Source: Athripsodes cinereus
Lineage: Eukaryota > Arthropoda > Insecta > Trichoptera > Leptoceridae
Reading direction: 5' to 3'
Assembly (NCBI GenBank): GCA_947579605.1
Contig: OX388311.1
Location: 30,382,951-30,446,950 of the forward strand
Length of the DNA stretch: 64,000 nt
This document shows positions 59,901-64,000 of this stretch, piece after piece. Under the pieces are notes generated by a model, which was given only the letters and a program-made list of their open reading frames with translations, ran no database searches and was not told the origin of the DNA. The translations under genes were made by a program, and so were the position numbers. Within the stretch, counting starts at the first letter, position 1, and each line of letters opens with the position of its first letter.

Positions 59901-61012
59901 AAGGTGTTAAATTTATATGTGGTATTTCACAAATACTTGTCTTTTACAGGACTCTCACATTTTATAGAAATGAGTGAGAAACCTTTTCTATTCTGGAGGT
60001 TCGGGGAAACGAAATTCCAAAATTTTTGTTCCCCTTTTGTGAAAAATCTCGAAACCTCTTACACTTGATAAATGTAATATTTAATTAATCTACTTTTTTT
60101 TATTAATTTTTTAATGCTTATTACAGCCTTTTTATGTTTTTGTTTGTGTTCAGGTGGTGGTACCATCCTACCGGGTCAGAGCGCCTGCCTGGACCTGCTG
60201 GGAGTGCGAGGAGCCCACCCCACCTGCCCAGCACAGAACAGTAAACAGCTGGCACGTATCATATGTGCTACAGTCCTCGCTGGAGAGCTCTCTCTCATGG
60301 CAGCTCTTGTCAACAGTGATCTTGTTAGGAGTCATATGAGACACAACAGGTAGAAATCAAATGATTTAACATTACAGATCAATATGTATAATAAAATAAA
60401 ACATATTTACTCAACTTCAAATCTTTTTACATAATTTATTGCTTCTATTTTTTCAATCTTAAACAGTGCAGAAATAATTTATGTTTTTTTAAGTACCTAG
60501 TGTAAAATATTTTCTCTTCTGTCCTTAAGCAAATATATTAACGTCCTAGATATTACGACTGTATGTAAAAATCATCCTCCATGGATTTTTTTTAAATAGT
60601 ACAGGAATCACAGGTGCATATGTGGGGTCATTATCTTTAGCATTGTTTTCTTTCTGACACATGTATGTGGCCATAATATCTAGAAAGTTAATGGTGCAAA
60701 ATCATTATACAATGGAAGTTATGAATGTATTAACAATTGGATTGATAAAAAAATGTTTTAATTTTACTATGATTTTTTAGAGAGAAGTCTTATTAGTATA
60801 TAATAATCCCTGGAATTAAATTGATTTCTCCCTGATAAAATAGGTTATAGAAACACTGTTTAGATGTGGAATAATATATTTTGTTTCTTTGTGCCTTCAG
60901 GTCATCAGCCGCAATAAACGTTGGATCCAGTCCAATGAGGGTACCCACCCCAACACATAGGAAGATATCTCCATCATCTAACACACTGCACATCTCCTCC
61001 CCACACACGTGA
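32873..61012 (+). CDS. Hmgcr: HMG-CoA reductase gene, 3' eleven exons (N-terminus missing)
   Basis: Eleven exons with consistent phases encode about 794 residues and a TGA. The enzyme is an ER membrane protein that reduces HMG-CoA to mevalonate with NADPH, feeding isoprenoids and, in insects, juvenile hormone. Insects do not make sterols de novo, yet keep the sterol-sensing-domain fold. Order: sterol-sensing membrane helices (exons 1-4), last membrane helix and acidic linker (exon 5), catalytic domain (exons 5-11). Catalytic residues are seen: Glu in MATTEG, Lys in [10 protein letters not shown], Asp in GQDPAQN, His in RSHMRHN. The dinucleotide-binding motif GDAMGMN is present. From the human protein I infer that 80-95 N-terminal residues are missing; no exon for them is visible upstream. 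Intron 1 is 15.7 kb; all others are under 4 kb. Confidence 0.97.
33055..33112 (+). pseudogene. LINE-C 3' end scrap in HMGCR intron
   Basis: AGAGACGCCCTGAATGGAGG, then CTGGTTTCTGCCCT and GAGAGGAGCGTTGA: last codons of the RTE-like frame. Confidence 0.7.
33125..33405 (+). repeat. DR1, full-length-looking reference copy
   Basis: Sense order: CCCAGATAAAGAATATGTCT, GAAAGGCAGGTATTTGTGAA, GTTCAGCGATGGGGTATGCC, CCATCCTGAATGTCTTAAC, ACACGGAAAGATCGACTTGC, TTGGTCCGCTGAATACCCCA, GAGAGGCCGTGATGGGATGG. About 280 bp. Confidence 0.85.
33575..33725 (-). repeat. DR1 copy, 3' half
   Basis: CACACGTGAGGTTGTTAGA, ACTGCATGTAATGAACATGC, AGTTGTCCTCCTCATGC, CGTACCTCATTGCTGGATTG. Confidence 0.75.
34050..34127 (-). 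repeat. DR1 5' end abutting LINE-C
   Basis: CTTACCTTTTACAAGACACT, then TTTATTCTTTCCTGGGAACT. Directly followed by the (ATC)n tail of the LINE-C copy. Confidence 0.65.
34128..34950 (-). mobile_element. LINE-C: 5'-truncated RTE-like retrotransposon
   Basis: About 820 bp, minus strand, with an open C-terminal reverse-transcriptase frame and a 3' tail of five ATG repeats (CATCATCATCATCAT at 34126-34141). Truncated just upstream of the polymerase motif C. Best copy of this family in the window. Confidence 0.88.
34144..34947 (-). pseudogene. LINE-C reverse-transcriptase C-terminal frame (267 codons)
   Basis: Starts [18 protein letters not shown] (motif C, YADD), then [94 protein letters not shown] and [10 protein letters not shown]. 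This is the RTE/CR1-type thumb and C-terminal region. It lacks the endonuclease and polymerase motifs A and B, so it is dead despite being open. The first ATG is a chance internal one. Confidence 0.88.
35240..35345 (+). pseudogene. LINE-B 3' end scrap
   Basis: GAAGTATGTAAAGATAGAGC, then TTCTTTCTGCCTACCCCCAC, the LINE-B end. Confidence 0.65.
35785..35990 (+). pseudogene. LINE-B coding scrap, degraded
   Basis: AGATGCGATGGTTTGGGTTT, GTGGAAAGAATGAAAGAGG and GATCCTCGAACATAGACGCG correspond to the WFGHVERMEEE and DQILKDGRVL codons of LINE-B. Confidence 0.65.
36560..36700. repeat. Unclassified dispersed repeat, copy 1
   Basis: CTGATTTATATGAAATTCTT, GATTGGCCGCATTACCAATT and TCTATACTAAAGA recur diverged at 42375-42500. 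Confidence 0.5.
38215..38365 (-). repeat. DR1 copy, 5' half
   Basis: TTTCTCATCGCAGAATTTTT, TTACGAATATCTGCCTTTTA, CAGGACACTCGAAAACTTAC. Confidence 0.7.
39135..39365 (-). repeat. DR1, near full length
   Basis: ACTATGACGGCATATCCCAC, GAGGTAGCCAGCAAACCAGC, CATGAACATGCAAGCTGTCC, AAGACATTTAGGATGGGTGA, CTTGCCTTTTACAGCACATT, GAGTGGGATATCAATTCTTT. Confidence 0.85.
39485..39590 (+). repeat. DR1 fragment
   Basis: CCCTGAATGTCTTTAATGAT, ATTGCATGCAGAAAGTTTAT, CCGCTTGTGAAAGAT. Confidence 0.5.
40160..40405 (-). repeat. DR1, near full length
   Basis: GGGATAGCTAGTGGACTAAC, GTTATAAACATGCAAATTGT, CCTCTCCATGTCAATTAAAA, CTTTTTCGTGATGTTATGGA, GAGTGGAAGGCCTTTTTTAT. Confidence 0.75.
40735..41085 (-). pseudogene. 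RTE-like reverse-transcriptase C-terminal fragment (LINE-D)
   Basis: Minus strand, over two frames: [26 protein letters not shown], then [15 protein letters not shown] and [20 protein letters not shown]. This is the standard end of RTE-group proteins in animals. At least one frameshift separates the parts. Confidence 0.8.
41335..41501 (+). pseudogene. RTE-like LINE 3' coding end (LINE-E)
   Basis: [20 protein letters not shown] followed by [16 protein letters not shown] and TAA: another RTE-type C-terminus, different from LINE-B, C and D. Confidence 0.7.
42060..42135. repeat. MITE end fragment (CACAATGT family)
   Basis: TTGGGACGCCTTTTTCACTT, CTTCCGATTAGATTTTGCAC, TGTTACATCGTGTAGA. Confidence 0.55.
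42375..42500. repeat. Unclassified dispersed repeat, copy 2
   Basis: GATTGATTTATATGAAATTA, then GAGTTGATTGGACTCACCAC and CCAATTTTTCGTA, paired with 36560-36700. Confidence 0.5.
42610..42838 (-). repeat. DR1 copy
   Basis: TTCCTCTACGTGCTAATGAA, AAGATATTCAGGATGGGAAC, TGTTTTATTACGAATACCTG, CAGGACACTCGAAAACTCAC, TTATTGCTGGGAACCCC. Confidence 0.75.
42973..45585 (-). mobile_element. Degenerate DNA transposon of unassigned family
   Basis: 2613 bp. Termini CGTCCCTCATCTGACTAACT and, at the right, the complement CGTCCCTCGTCTGACTAACT; about 28 bp pair with one mismatch. ATAT flanks both ends (42969-42972, 45586-45589), a possible 4-bp target duplication. The interior minus strand holds transposase-like remnants. 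A 365-bp deletion derivative lies at 4406-4770. I cannot name the superfamily. Confidence 0.8.
43760..44824 (-). pseudogene. Transposase-like remnants of the 42973-45585 element
   Basis: Three open pieces in order on the minus strand. 44824-44642 includes [20 protein letters not shown]; 44379-44161 includes [20 protein letters not shown] and [16 protein letters not shown]; about 43990-43790 reads [20 protein letters not shown] and [10 protein letters not shown]. From memory these resemble a multi-copy uncharacterised protein family of insect genomes with YKRKL.YNFTIYD, HSYMECDS.H and HSDFFDFKKL blocks. Many stops and frameshifts separate the pieces, so the gene is dead. Confidence 0.65.
46905..47766 (-). 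mobile_element. 5'-truncated CR1/jockey-like LINE insertion
   Basis: Minus strand, with an AAATAAATAAAT tail at 46905-46920, a 3' UTR of about 240 bp and an open C-terminal frame (47158-47764). It sits inside the second right half of the Harbinger-like element, so it is younger than that element. Confidence 0.85.
47158..47764 (-). pseudogene. Reverse-transcriptase C-terminal frame of the nested LINE
   Basis: The frame opens near 47764 with [20 protein letters not shown], then [40 protein letters not shown] and ends FGIFVD before a stop. This is the thumb and C-terminal part of a CR1/jockey-type polymerase; the catalytic motifs are absent by truncation. It may be the missing C-terminus of LINE-A at 1-2824; the two do not overlap, so this is untested. 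Confidence 0.85.
47810..47912 (+). repeat. Second short LINE tail in the same element
   Basis: About 100 bp ending GTGTTAAAATAAATAAATAA, flanked by the Harbinger-like sequence (AATACA..GTATC context also seen at 46662-46676). Reads as a very short 5'-truncated LINE 3' end. Confidence 0.55.
48427..48535. mobile_element. Short foldback MITE
   Basis: Ends TAGATTTTAATAGAGAGAC and the complement GTTTCTCTCTCAATTAAAAT; centre TTGACAATGTCCTTGAAAG. Shares GAGAGACGTCTTTCGTC with the large foldback at 26188-26528. Confidence 0.65.
48555..48640 (-). repeat. DR1 5' fragment next to HMGCR exon b
   Basis: AAAACACTCAAAATTTAACA, then AAGAATGGGAGATCTATTTT. It lies about 30 bp before the splice acceptor of exon b. 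Confidence 0.55.
48669..48966 (+). CDS. Hmgcr: HMGCR exon b (sterol-sensing domain)
   Basis: Acceptor TTGTTCTCAG and donor GTAAGT. 298 bp give [20 protein letters not shown], then [34 protein letters not shown] and the membrane segment [19 protein letters not shown]. Ends in phase 0 at SE. Confidence 0.97.
49000..49125. repeat. LINE 3' UTR-like fragment in HMGCR intron
   Basis: AATAATAATAACAGTTTATT, then CCCCAAAATTGAGCGTAGCT and CGTGCTTTGGGGAG; the latter pairs with an inverted relative at 37495-37535. Confidence 0.5.
49260..49513. mobile_element. MITE, CACAATGT family, complete-looking copy
   Basis: Left ACACAATGAAACATTGTGCA and right complement CCACAATGTAATATTGTGCA, both followed by AAATCCAAT. 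About 250 bp with no coding content, in the intron between HMGCR exons b and c. Confidence 0.65.
49737..49885 (+). CDS. Hmgcr: HMGCR exon c
   Basis: Acceptor TTTTCCAG. Encodes a short cytosolic loop, [20 protein letters not shown] (conserved helix) and HLH, ending AG in phase 2 at GTAACC. The loop is similar in length to the human one. Confidence 0.95.
49914..50750. other. HMGCR intron sequence, nothing firm recognised
   Basis: CAGGGATCACCAACCAAGTG at 50370 looks like one hAT terminus, but I found no partner end. Otherwise no features. Confidence 0.4.
50751..50791. repeat. Perfect 18-bp inverted repeat
   Basis: GTAGAAAACTAAGATGCC, a 5-bp loop AAAAT, then the exact complement. Small cruciform-capable site in an HMGCR intron. 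Confidence 0.85.
50850..51015 (+). mobile_element. tRNA-derived SINE
   Basis: CCTGGAGGTAGAGTCTCGG (A box), GTGGTTCAATCCCAGG (B box), then the shared body TTAGCTTACTGTGAAAGGTG and an A-rich tail. Slightly shorter at the head than the copy at 6380-6565. Confidence 0.8.
51944..52148. mobile_element. Hairpin element with 82-bp arms
   Basis: Left arm 51944-52025 and right arm 52067-52148 are complementary over 82 bp with no mismatch that I can see; the loop is 41 bp. It contains TACGCTATCGCGATTTCAGT. The direct repeat CAATACTTATTCA at 51890-51902 and 52149-52161 may mark a larger insertion unit. It lies 260 bp before HMGCR exon d. Confidence 0.85.
52406..52516 (+). CDS. Hmgcr: HMGCR exon d (luminal loop)
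   Basis: Acceptor TTTTTTCGCAG. Encodes [12 protein letters not shown] to ETGFPPFMK, the poorly conserved luminal loop before the last membrane helix. Donor GTGAGT, phase 2. Confidence 0.9.
52650..52725 (+). repeat. DR1 3' end fragment with tail
   Basis: GTTAGTCCGCTGGCTACCCT, GCCATGATGGTATGAATGTA and further TGAATA repeats, which show the tail of DR1. Confidence 0.75.
52825..53045 (+). repeat. DR1, near full length
   Basis: TAAAGGCAGATATTGGTAAA, ATGGGGAATGCCACCTATCC, GTCACAGAGAGGACGGCTTA, TTACATGCAGTTGATCCATT, CCCACTTGTGGGAAATGGCA. Confidence 0.8.
53067..53462 (-). mobile_element. Second tRNA-derived SINE family
   Basis: Minus strand begins with a tRNA-like head: TGGTGCAGAGGTTAACGCTC (A-box region) and GGTTCGATTCCGGCC (B box), then a body of about 300 bp and an AATAAATAAATAAAT tail. 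Different from the family at 6380, 50850 and 62041. Confidence 0.75.
53517..54180 (+). pseudogene. LINE-B 3' region expanded by a 94-bp minisatellite
   Basis: Starts with GATAGAGTGAGAAATGAGGA (RVRNEDI codons) and ends TGCCTACCCCACTTGATG, so it is a LINE-B copy. The segment encoding the [13 protein letters not shown] region is repeated in tandem. Frames are broken. Confidence 0.85.
53597..54027 (+). repeat. 94-bp tandem repeat, about 4.5 copies
   Basis: GTTACAAT.ATTTGGGCATG starts at 53597, 53691, 53785, 53879 and 53973, exactly 94 bp apart, with almost no differences. It arose inside a LINE-B copy. Confidence 0.93.
54181..55659. other. HMGCR intron, AT-rich, one old repeat
   Basis: 55085-55190 repeats the block seen at 4315-4385 and 27320-27400 (AAATTTAACGCATGA, CACCTTATTTG, GGGACTTGAACCCTCAAG). 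No other feature recognised. Confidence 0.5.
55660..55830 (+). repeat. DR1 copy, 3' half
   Basis: CACCTATTCTGAATGTCTAA, TTTTTATTGGCATGGAGAGG, ATTGTATGCAGTTTGATATG. Confidence 0.65.
56295..56445 (-). repeat. DR1 copy, 3' half, 55 bp before HMGCR exon e
   Basis: CATACCATCGTGGCATTTTC, GGGGTAGCCAGTGAACCAAC, TACATGTAAAAAACATGC, GTCAAGACATTCAAGTGTGA. Confidence 0.75.
56499..57081 (+). CDS. Hmgcr: HMGCR exon e (last helix, linker, start of catalytic domain)
   Basis: 583 bp. The membrane helix [20 protein letters not shown] is followed by an acidic, Glu/Lys-rich linker of about 100 residues and then [20 protein letters not shown], the N-domain of the catalytic portion. Ends LHYDYSK at GTACTA. The linker is shorter than in mammals. 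Confidence 0.95.
57378..57619 (+). CDS. Hmgcr: HMGCR exon f (catalytic Glu)
   Basis: Acceptor CTTAACACAG. Encodes [19 protein letters not shown] (substrate-binding signature) and [15 protein letters not shown], which includes the catalytic glutamate. Donor GTTAGT splits a Cys codon (TG/T), giving RACEARRW across the junction. Confidence 0.97.
58022..58306 (+). CDS. Hmgcr: HMGCR exon g (NADPH motif and catalytic Lys)
   Basis: Acceptor TTGATTTCAG. Encodes [16 protein letters not shown], the signature [15 protein letters not shown] and [15 protein letters not shown] with the catalytic lysine. Donor GTGAGT after TG of the Trp codon. Confidence 0.97.
58770..58910 (+). mobile_element. Diverged tRNA-derived SINE
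   Basis: B-box-like GGGTTTGATTTCACCC, then TTGCTGTGGAAAGTGTTTGG, which echoes the body of the SINE at 50850. Old copy. Confidence 0.5.
59063..59208 (+). CDS. Hmgcr: HMGCR exon h
   Basis: Acceptor TTGTTTCAG. Encodes [20 protein letters not shown] and [12 protein letters not shown]. Donor GTAATT, phase 1. Confidence 0.95.
59423..59485. repeat. 25-bp inverted repeat in HMGCR intron
   Basis: ATATGAAGTTGACTACATTC.. at 59423-59447 pairs with 59461-59485 with one mismatch; 13-bp loop. Confidence 0.8.
59558..59734 (+). CDS. Hmgcr: HMGCR exon i (catalytic Asp)
   Basis: Acceptor TTTCATAG. Encodes [20 protein letters not shown] and [19 protein letters not shown], with the catalytic aspartate in GQD, then [17 protein letters not shown]. 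Donor GTATGA. Confidence 0.97.
59765..60000 (-). repeat. DR1, near full length, in HMGCR intron
   Basis: CTATCACAGCACTCCCTACA, TGCAAGAGATGAGCACGCAA, GTCATCCTCTCCACGTCACA, AGACATTCGGGATAGGTAAC, TTGTCTTTTACAGGACTCTC. Confidence 0.8.
60154..60349 (+). CDS. Hmgcr: HMGCR exon j (catalytic His)
   Basis: Acceptor TTGTGTTCAG. Encodes [40 protein letters not shown] and [10 protein letters not shown], with the catalytic histidine in SHM. Donor GTAGAA. Confidence 0.97.
60901..61012 (+). CDS. Hmgcr: HMGCR last exon (C-terminal tail)
   Basis: Acceptor TGTGCCTTCAG, then [13 protein letters not shown] and a Ser/Pro/Thr-rich tail ending SSPHT and TGA. The first serine sits at the position of human Ser872, the AMPK site: M at -5, basic residues at -4, -3 and -1, Ile at +4. 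The tail after HNR is 36 residues against 17 in human. Confidence 0.93.
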
Positions 61013-61505
61013 TCCTCACATTTCACAACATTTGTTTCACCTCAGTATACCGCTGTGTTGTGTCACAGCGTCAAGTGTTATTACCTCACATTTCACAACT
61101 TTTTTATTATTATTATTGTAATAATATGTGTTGTTATTTTACAAGCAATGCTGCTACTTCACATCAACAGATAAAACGATATATAATACCGATACTTTGA
61201 ATAATAACAACTTACATATTATATAACATCTGGTGAGGGTAAAATTATATAGAGATTATTTGCAGTATTGGGGCTTTTTGCTGTTTGCACCAAAATTCAT
61301 TTCATTTTTTCATAAAGTCAATTGAAAATAGAATCGAATACAATGCTTTAAAATCAATACAACTCAGTTTTTTGTGTATATCATAAAGGCTAAAATTATT
61401 GGTAAAATCAAAGATATTTTATTATAACTAGACTGTACTTTTTGACTATATTCAAGCAAAAATATACTTTCTTCAGTGGCAATAATTTCTACATTCCTAT
61501 GAAAA

Positions 61506-61511
61506 AATAAA
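61506..61511 (+). terminator. Candidate HMGCR poly(A) signal
   Basis: AATAAA with a GT-rich element downstream. Other AATAAA-like sites occur further on, so this is only the first good candidate. Confidence 0.35.
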
Positions 61512-62040
61512 GAATTACATATAAAATAGCAATTGGTAGAGTGGTGTCCCTTTCTAGCATATTGCCAGTATATCAAAAATCATTTAGTAAGTTTATATAG
61601 TAATAACTACATTTTAGAAAAGGACAGCTTTTTATCAATTACTATCACAGTTGGTACGTTTTTTTCAAGTAAGTATAATGTCTTTGAGAAAAATATATTC
61701 AGAACTTCCTGAACCTTACTGTTAAATATTTGAGGAGATTCTTGGATCAAAATCATTGAATTAGAATTGAAGAAATTTGAAACTACAGATTTGATGTTGA
61801 TTTTGATGGTGATATTTTTTATTTATTATTTATTGTTTTTTTTTCTGTGTTGAATTTGAACATTTATTTATTTTTAAATTTTTTGACAAACGTTAAAAAA
61901 GTGCAGTTGCTAAACTATTATTATTGTGTGCAAAAGTTATAGAGAAAATTGTGAATATGATACAACAGTTCGTACCTATTATATTTATGCTATTTTATAA
62001 TGAAATGATTGATGAATAACACATATCACTATATATTTGA

Positions 62041-62205
62041 GGTGGTCAGTAGCCTGTTGGTAGAATCTTGTACTTTCAATGATTAGACCCAGGTTCAATT
62101 CAACCTGCTACCGGTTTGCTACATCTTTACAACACAAACATAAATGACTTACTATGAGGGTATACTTGGGTTTATTCCAAATCCAGATTTATTATTTTAA
62201 ATAAA
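62041..62205 (+). mobile_element. tRNA-derived SINE
   Basis: GGTGGTCAGTAGCCTGTTGG (A-box region), CCAGGTTCAATTCAACC (B box), GACTTACTATGAGGGTATAC body and TTTTAAATAAA tail. Diverged relative of 6380-6565 and 50850-51015. Confidence 0.75.
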
Positions 62206-64000
62206 TTATGTCAGTGTTTTTTATTTTGAAATGAAATTGAAAATGTGAATTGGAATTTTGGTGAATTTTAGTTATATATCAAAGGGATAAGTGGGGTGAT
62301 GTCGGTAAAATATTTTGTTAATCTGTTGAAAACAGCTTTGCCTGTAAATTTAAAAATATATTACATAAGTAGTAATATATTCATATAATAAAATATGTAG
62401 ATAAATATATACTAATGGATGTGTAGAGAGTATTTCATATAGAAACTTTTTATATCAAGTTTAATCAAATATTTGCAAAGTTTTGGTTGGCTATTTCTTT
62501 TTAAAAAATTCAATATAGCAATATCAGCAACATAGTTCATAAATCGCCAAAACTTTTCATGATTCTCTATGGCATTTTTCTGCTCAATTTGCGATTGAAA
62601 AAAATGGTTATTGGCATTTACTTTTAAACTTTTCTGACAAAATTCACAATTTTAATGTCAAGCATTATGAAATTTAGTCTATAATTCAATGTTGCAAGTT
62701 GCCAAAATTATTTTTAATATAATATCACACAAATTTTTAAGTGATAATTATCATTTTATTTTTTTGGAACGTCTAATAGAAGACACGTTTTGACAGGTCG
62801 GTCAACTATGTTTTTTGTACAAATATTTAGTTTGAATGAAGAGTATTTTCTACACAAACAGTTGTATATTTAACAATAAGAGTCTTCCAATATCATATTG
62901 AGGAGGTGTACTTTCTCAAAAGTCATGTCCACATTAAATCTACAGAGGAACAAATATTCTTTGTCTCTTTTCCTCCCGTAGTAAATACAGACAAAGGAAA
63001 ATCTGACGATTTATTGATCTCTTTGTTTTTGTAAAGTTATGAAAGAAGAAAAAGAAGTAAATAATATTTTTTCCTTCATATATAGCTGGGTAATGTGGAC
63101 CCGGCTATGTATGGTGTGCAGAGATAATAATGTAGCTAGTAATACTATTTATATTTCAGTCTTATACTAAAGTCTGAGTATGTGTTGTGTGTTTATTTGA
63201 TCAGGCAGTGAGCACTCCTGTATTTCTCTTCAAAACTTATAAAAAGTAATCACAAATGAAGTCATATTTGTCAAAATAAAAATGTTTTCATTTAAAAAGT
63301 AGAGCAAAATGATGAATAATAAACATTGTTGTAATAATGAATTTGCAATATGCAAATTATGAAAATTTTTCATGTAGTTTGACAGTAATTGTCTATATTA
63401 ACAGTTTTAAACTAAAAATTGTTTTTGTCAAAACAACCTGCCCTCTGGTTGTTTTTTCCATGTTAGTCATTTATGAGTGGAATACAGGGGTAAATCATTG
63501 AATTTAATATATTTATAATGCATACTAGAGATTAGAATTATTGTTATTTATGTCAATCTATATACTTCAACCTTAGGAAAAATCCAAAATTTTAGTGTCT
63601 TGTACTCAAAATATGGGGCTATTACGACTGCAATTACATAAAATGACTCATTGCCTGATTTGAAAGTGATGTATAATTGTTGTTTGTCTTCAAAGTTATG
63701 TTTGATCTGTTGTTGTCTATATCTAAATTTTATTAAAATAATATTAACATAATAATTTTAATAAGTGGTGTATAAAGTGTACTTAATCTGTTGTAATTAT
63801 AAAGTTTACTTGCTGTATATTTATTTAAATATTTTATATTGACTGTAGTTTTATTGTATTATTAATATTTCGATATTTTATTCTATTCATGACAATGCAA
63901 GTTATTGCCATAAGTTGAAAATATCTGTTTGTAGATAATATGTAGTGCATAATATAATAAGGCAGCCTTTATGAACCCCTAATGAAATATCTTATAACAG

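Larger units (their letters stand above)
61013..64000 (+). other. HMGCR 3' UTR and 3' flank
   Basis: No further coding sequence found. AATAAA at 61506-61511 is followed about 25 nt later by a GT-rich stretch (GGTAGAGTGGTGTCC), a candidate poly(A) site giving a 3' UTR near 0.5 kb. AT-rich sequence continues, with a SINE at 62041-62205. Confidence 0.5.

Overview
The window looks like AT-rich insect genomic DNA. It holds one recognisable host gene, the 3' part of a 3-hydroxy-3-methylglutaryl-CoA reductase gene (HMGCR/HMGR, + strand), set in a dense, nested bed of transposable elements. Evidence for an animal, probably an insect: split exons with GT/AG borders, Tc1, hAT and Harbinger-like DNA elements, CR1/jockey- and RTE-like non-LTR elements, and tRNA-derived SINEs. 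I cannot fix the order from sequence alone.

Region 1-8.3 kb: a non-LTR retrotransposon on the minus strand with an intact ORF1 and an uninterrupted ORF2 (endonuclease plus reverse transcriptase) cut only by the window edge; an A_AAA_AAC heptamer lies exactly where ORF1 could shift into ORF2. Then a short MITE, a tRNA-type SINE and an apparently intact 1380-bp Tc1 element. Region 8.3-15.7 kb: AT-rich DNA with LINE and SINE scraps and small tandem duplications. Region 15.78-24.38 kb: an LTR retroelement on the minus strand with two 2554-bp LTRs, a 4-bp target duplication, a primer-binding site and a polypurine tract, but no gag-pol; its 3.5-kb interior carries captured LINE and SINE pieces. Region 24.4-32.8 kb: a 146-bp-arm foldback, a textbook 495-bp hAT element with an 8-bp target duplication, and LINE tails.

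Region 32.87-61.01 kb: eleven HMGCR exons encode the sterol-sensing-domain membrane segments, the linker and the whole catalytic domain (about 794 residues) to the stop codon. The catalytic Glu, Lys, Asp and His and the AMPK-type serine are present. The intron after the first visible exon is 15.7 kb and packed with elements, including a degenerate DNA transposon of a family I cannot name (42973-45585) and a hAT element holding a Harbinger-like element that holds LINE tails (45841-48204). Exons for the N-terminal membrane segments are not found in the 32.8 kb upstream. A 3' UTR and 3' flank follow to 64000.

A recurring theme is an orphan repeat of about 250 bp (called DR1 here), seen about 26 times in both orientations. 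It ends in two small hairpins and shares its 3' end with a LINE family (LINE-B), which suggests a SINE-LINE partnership.
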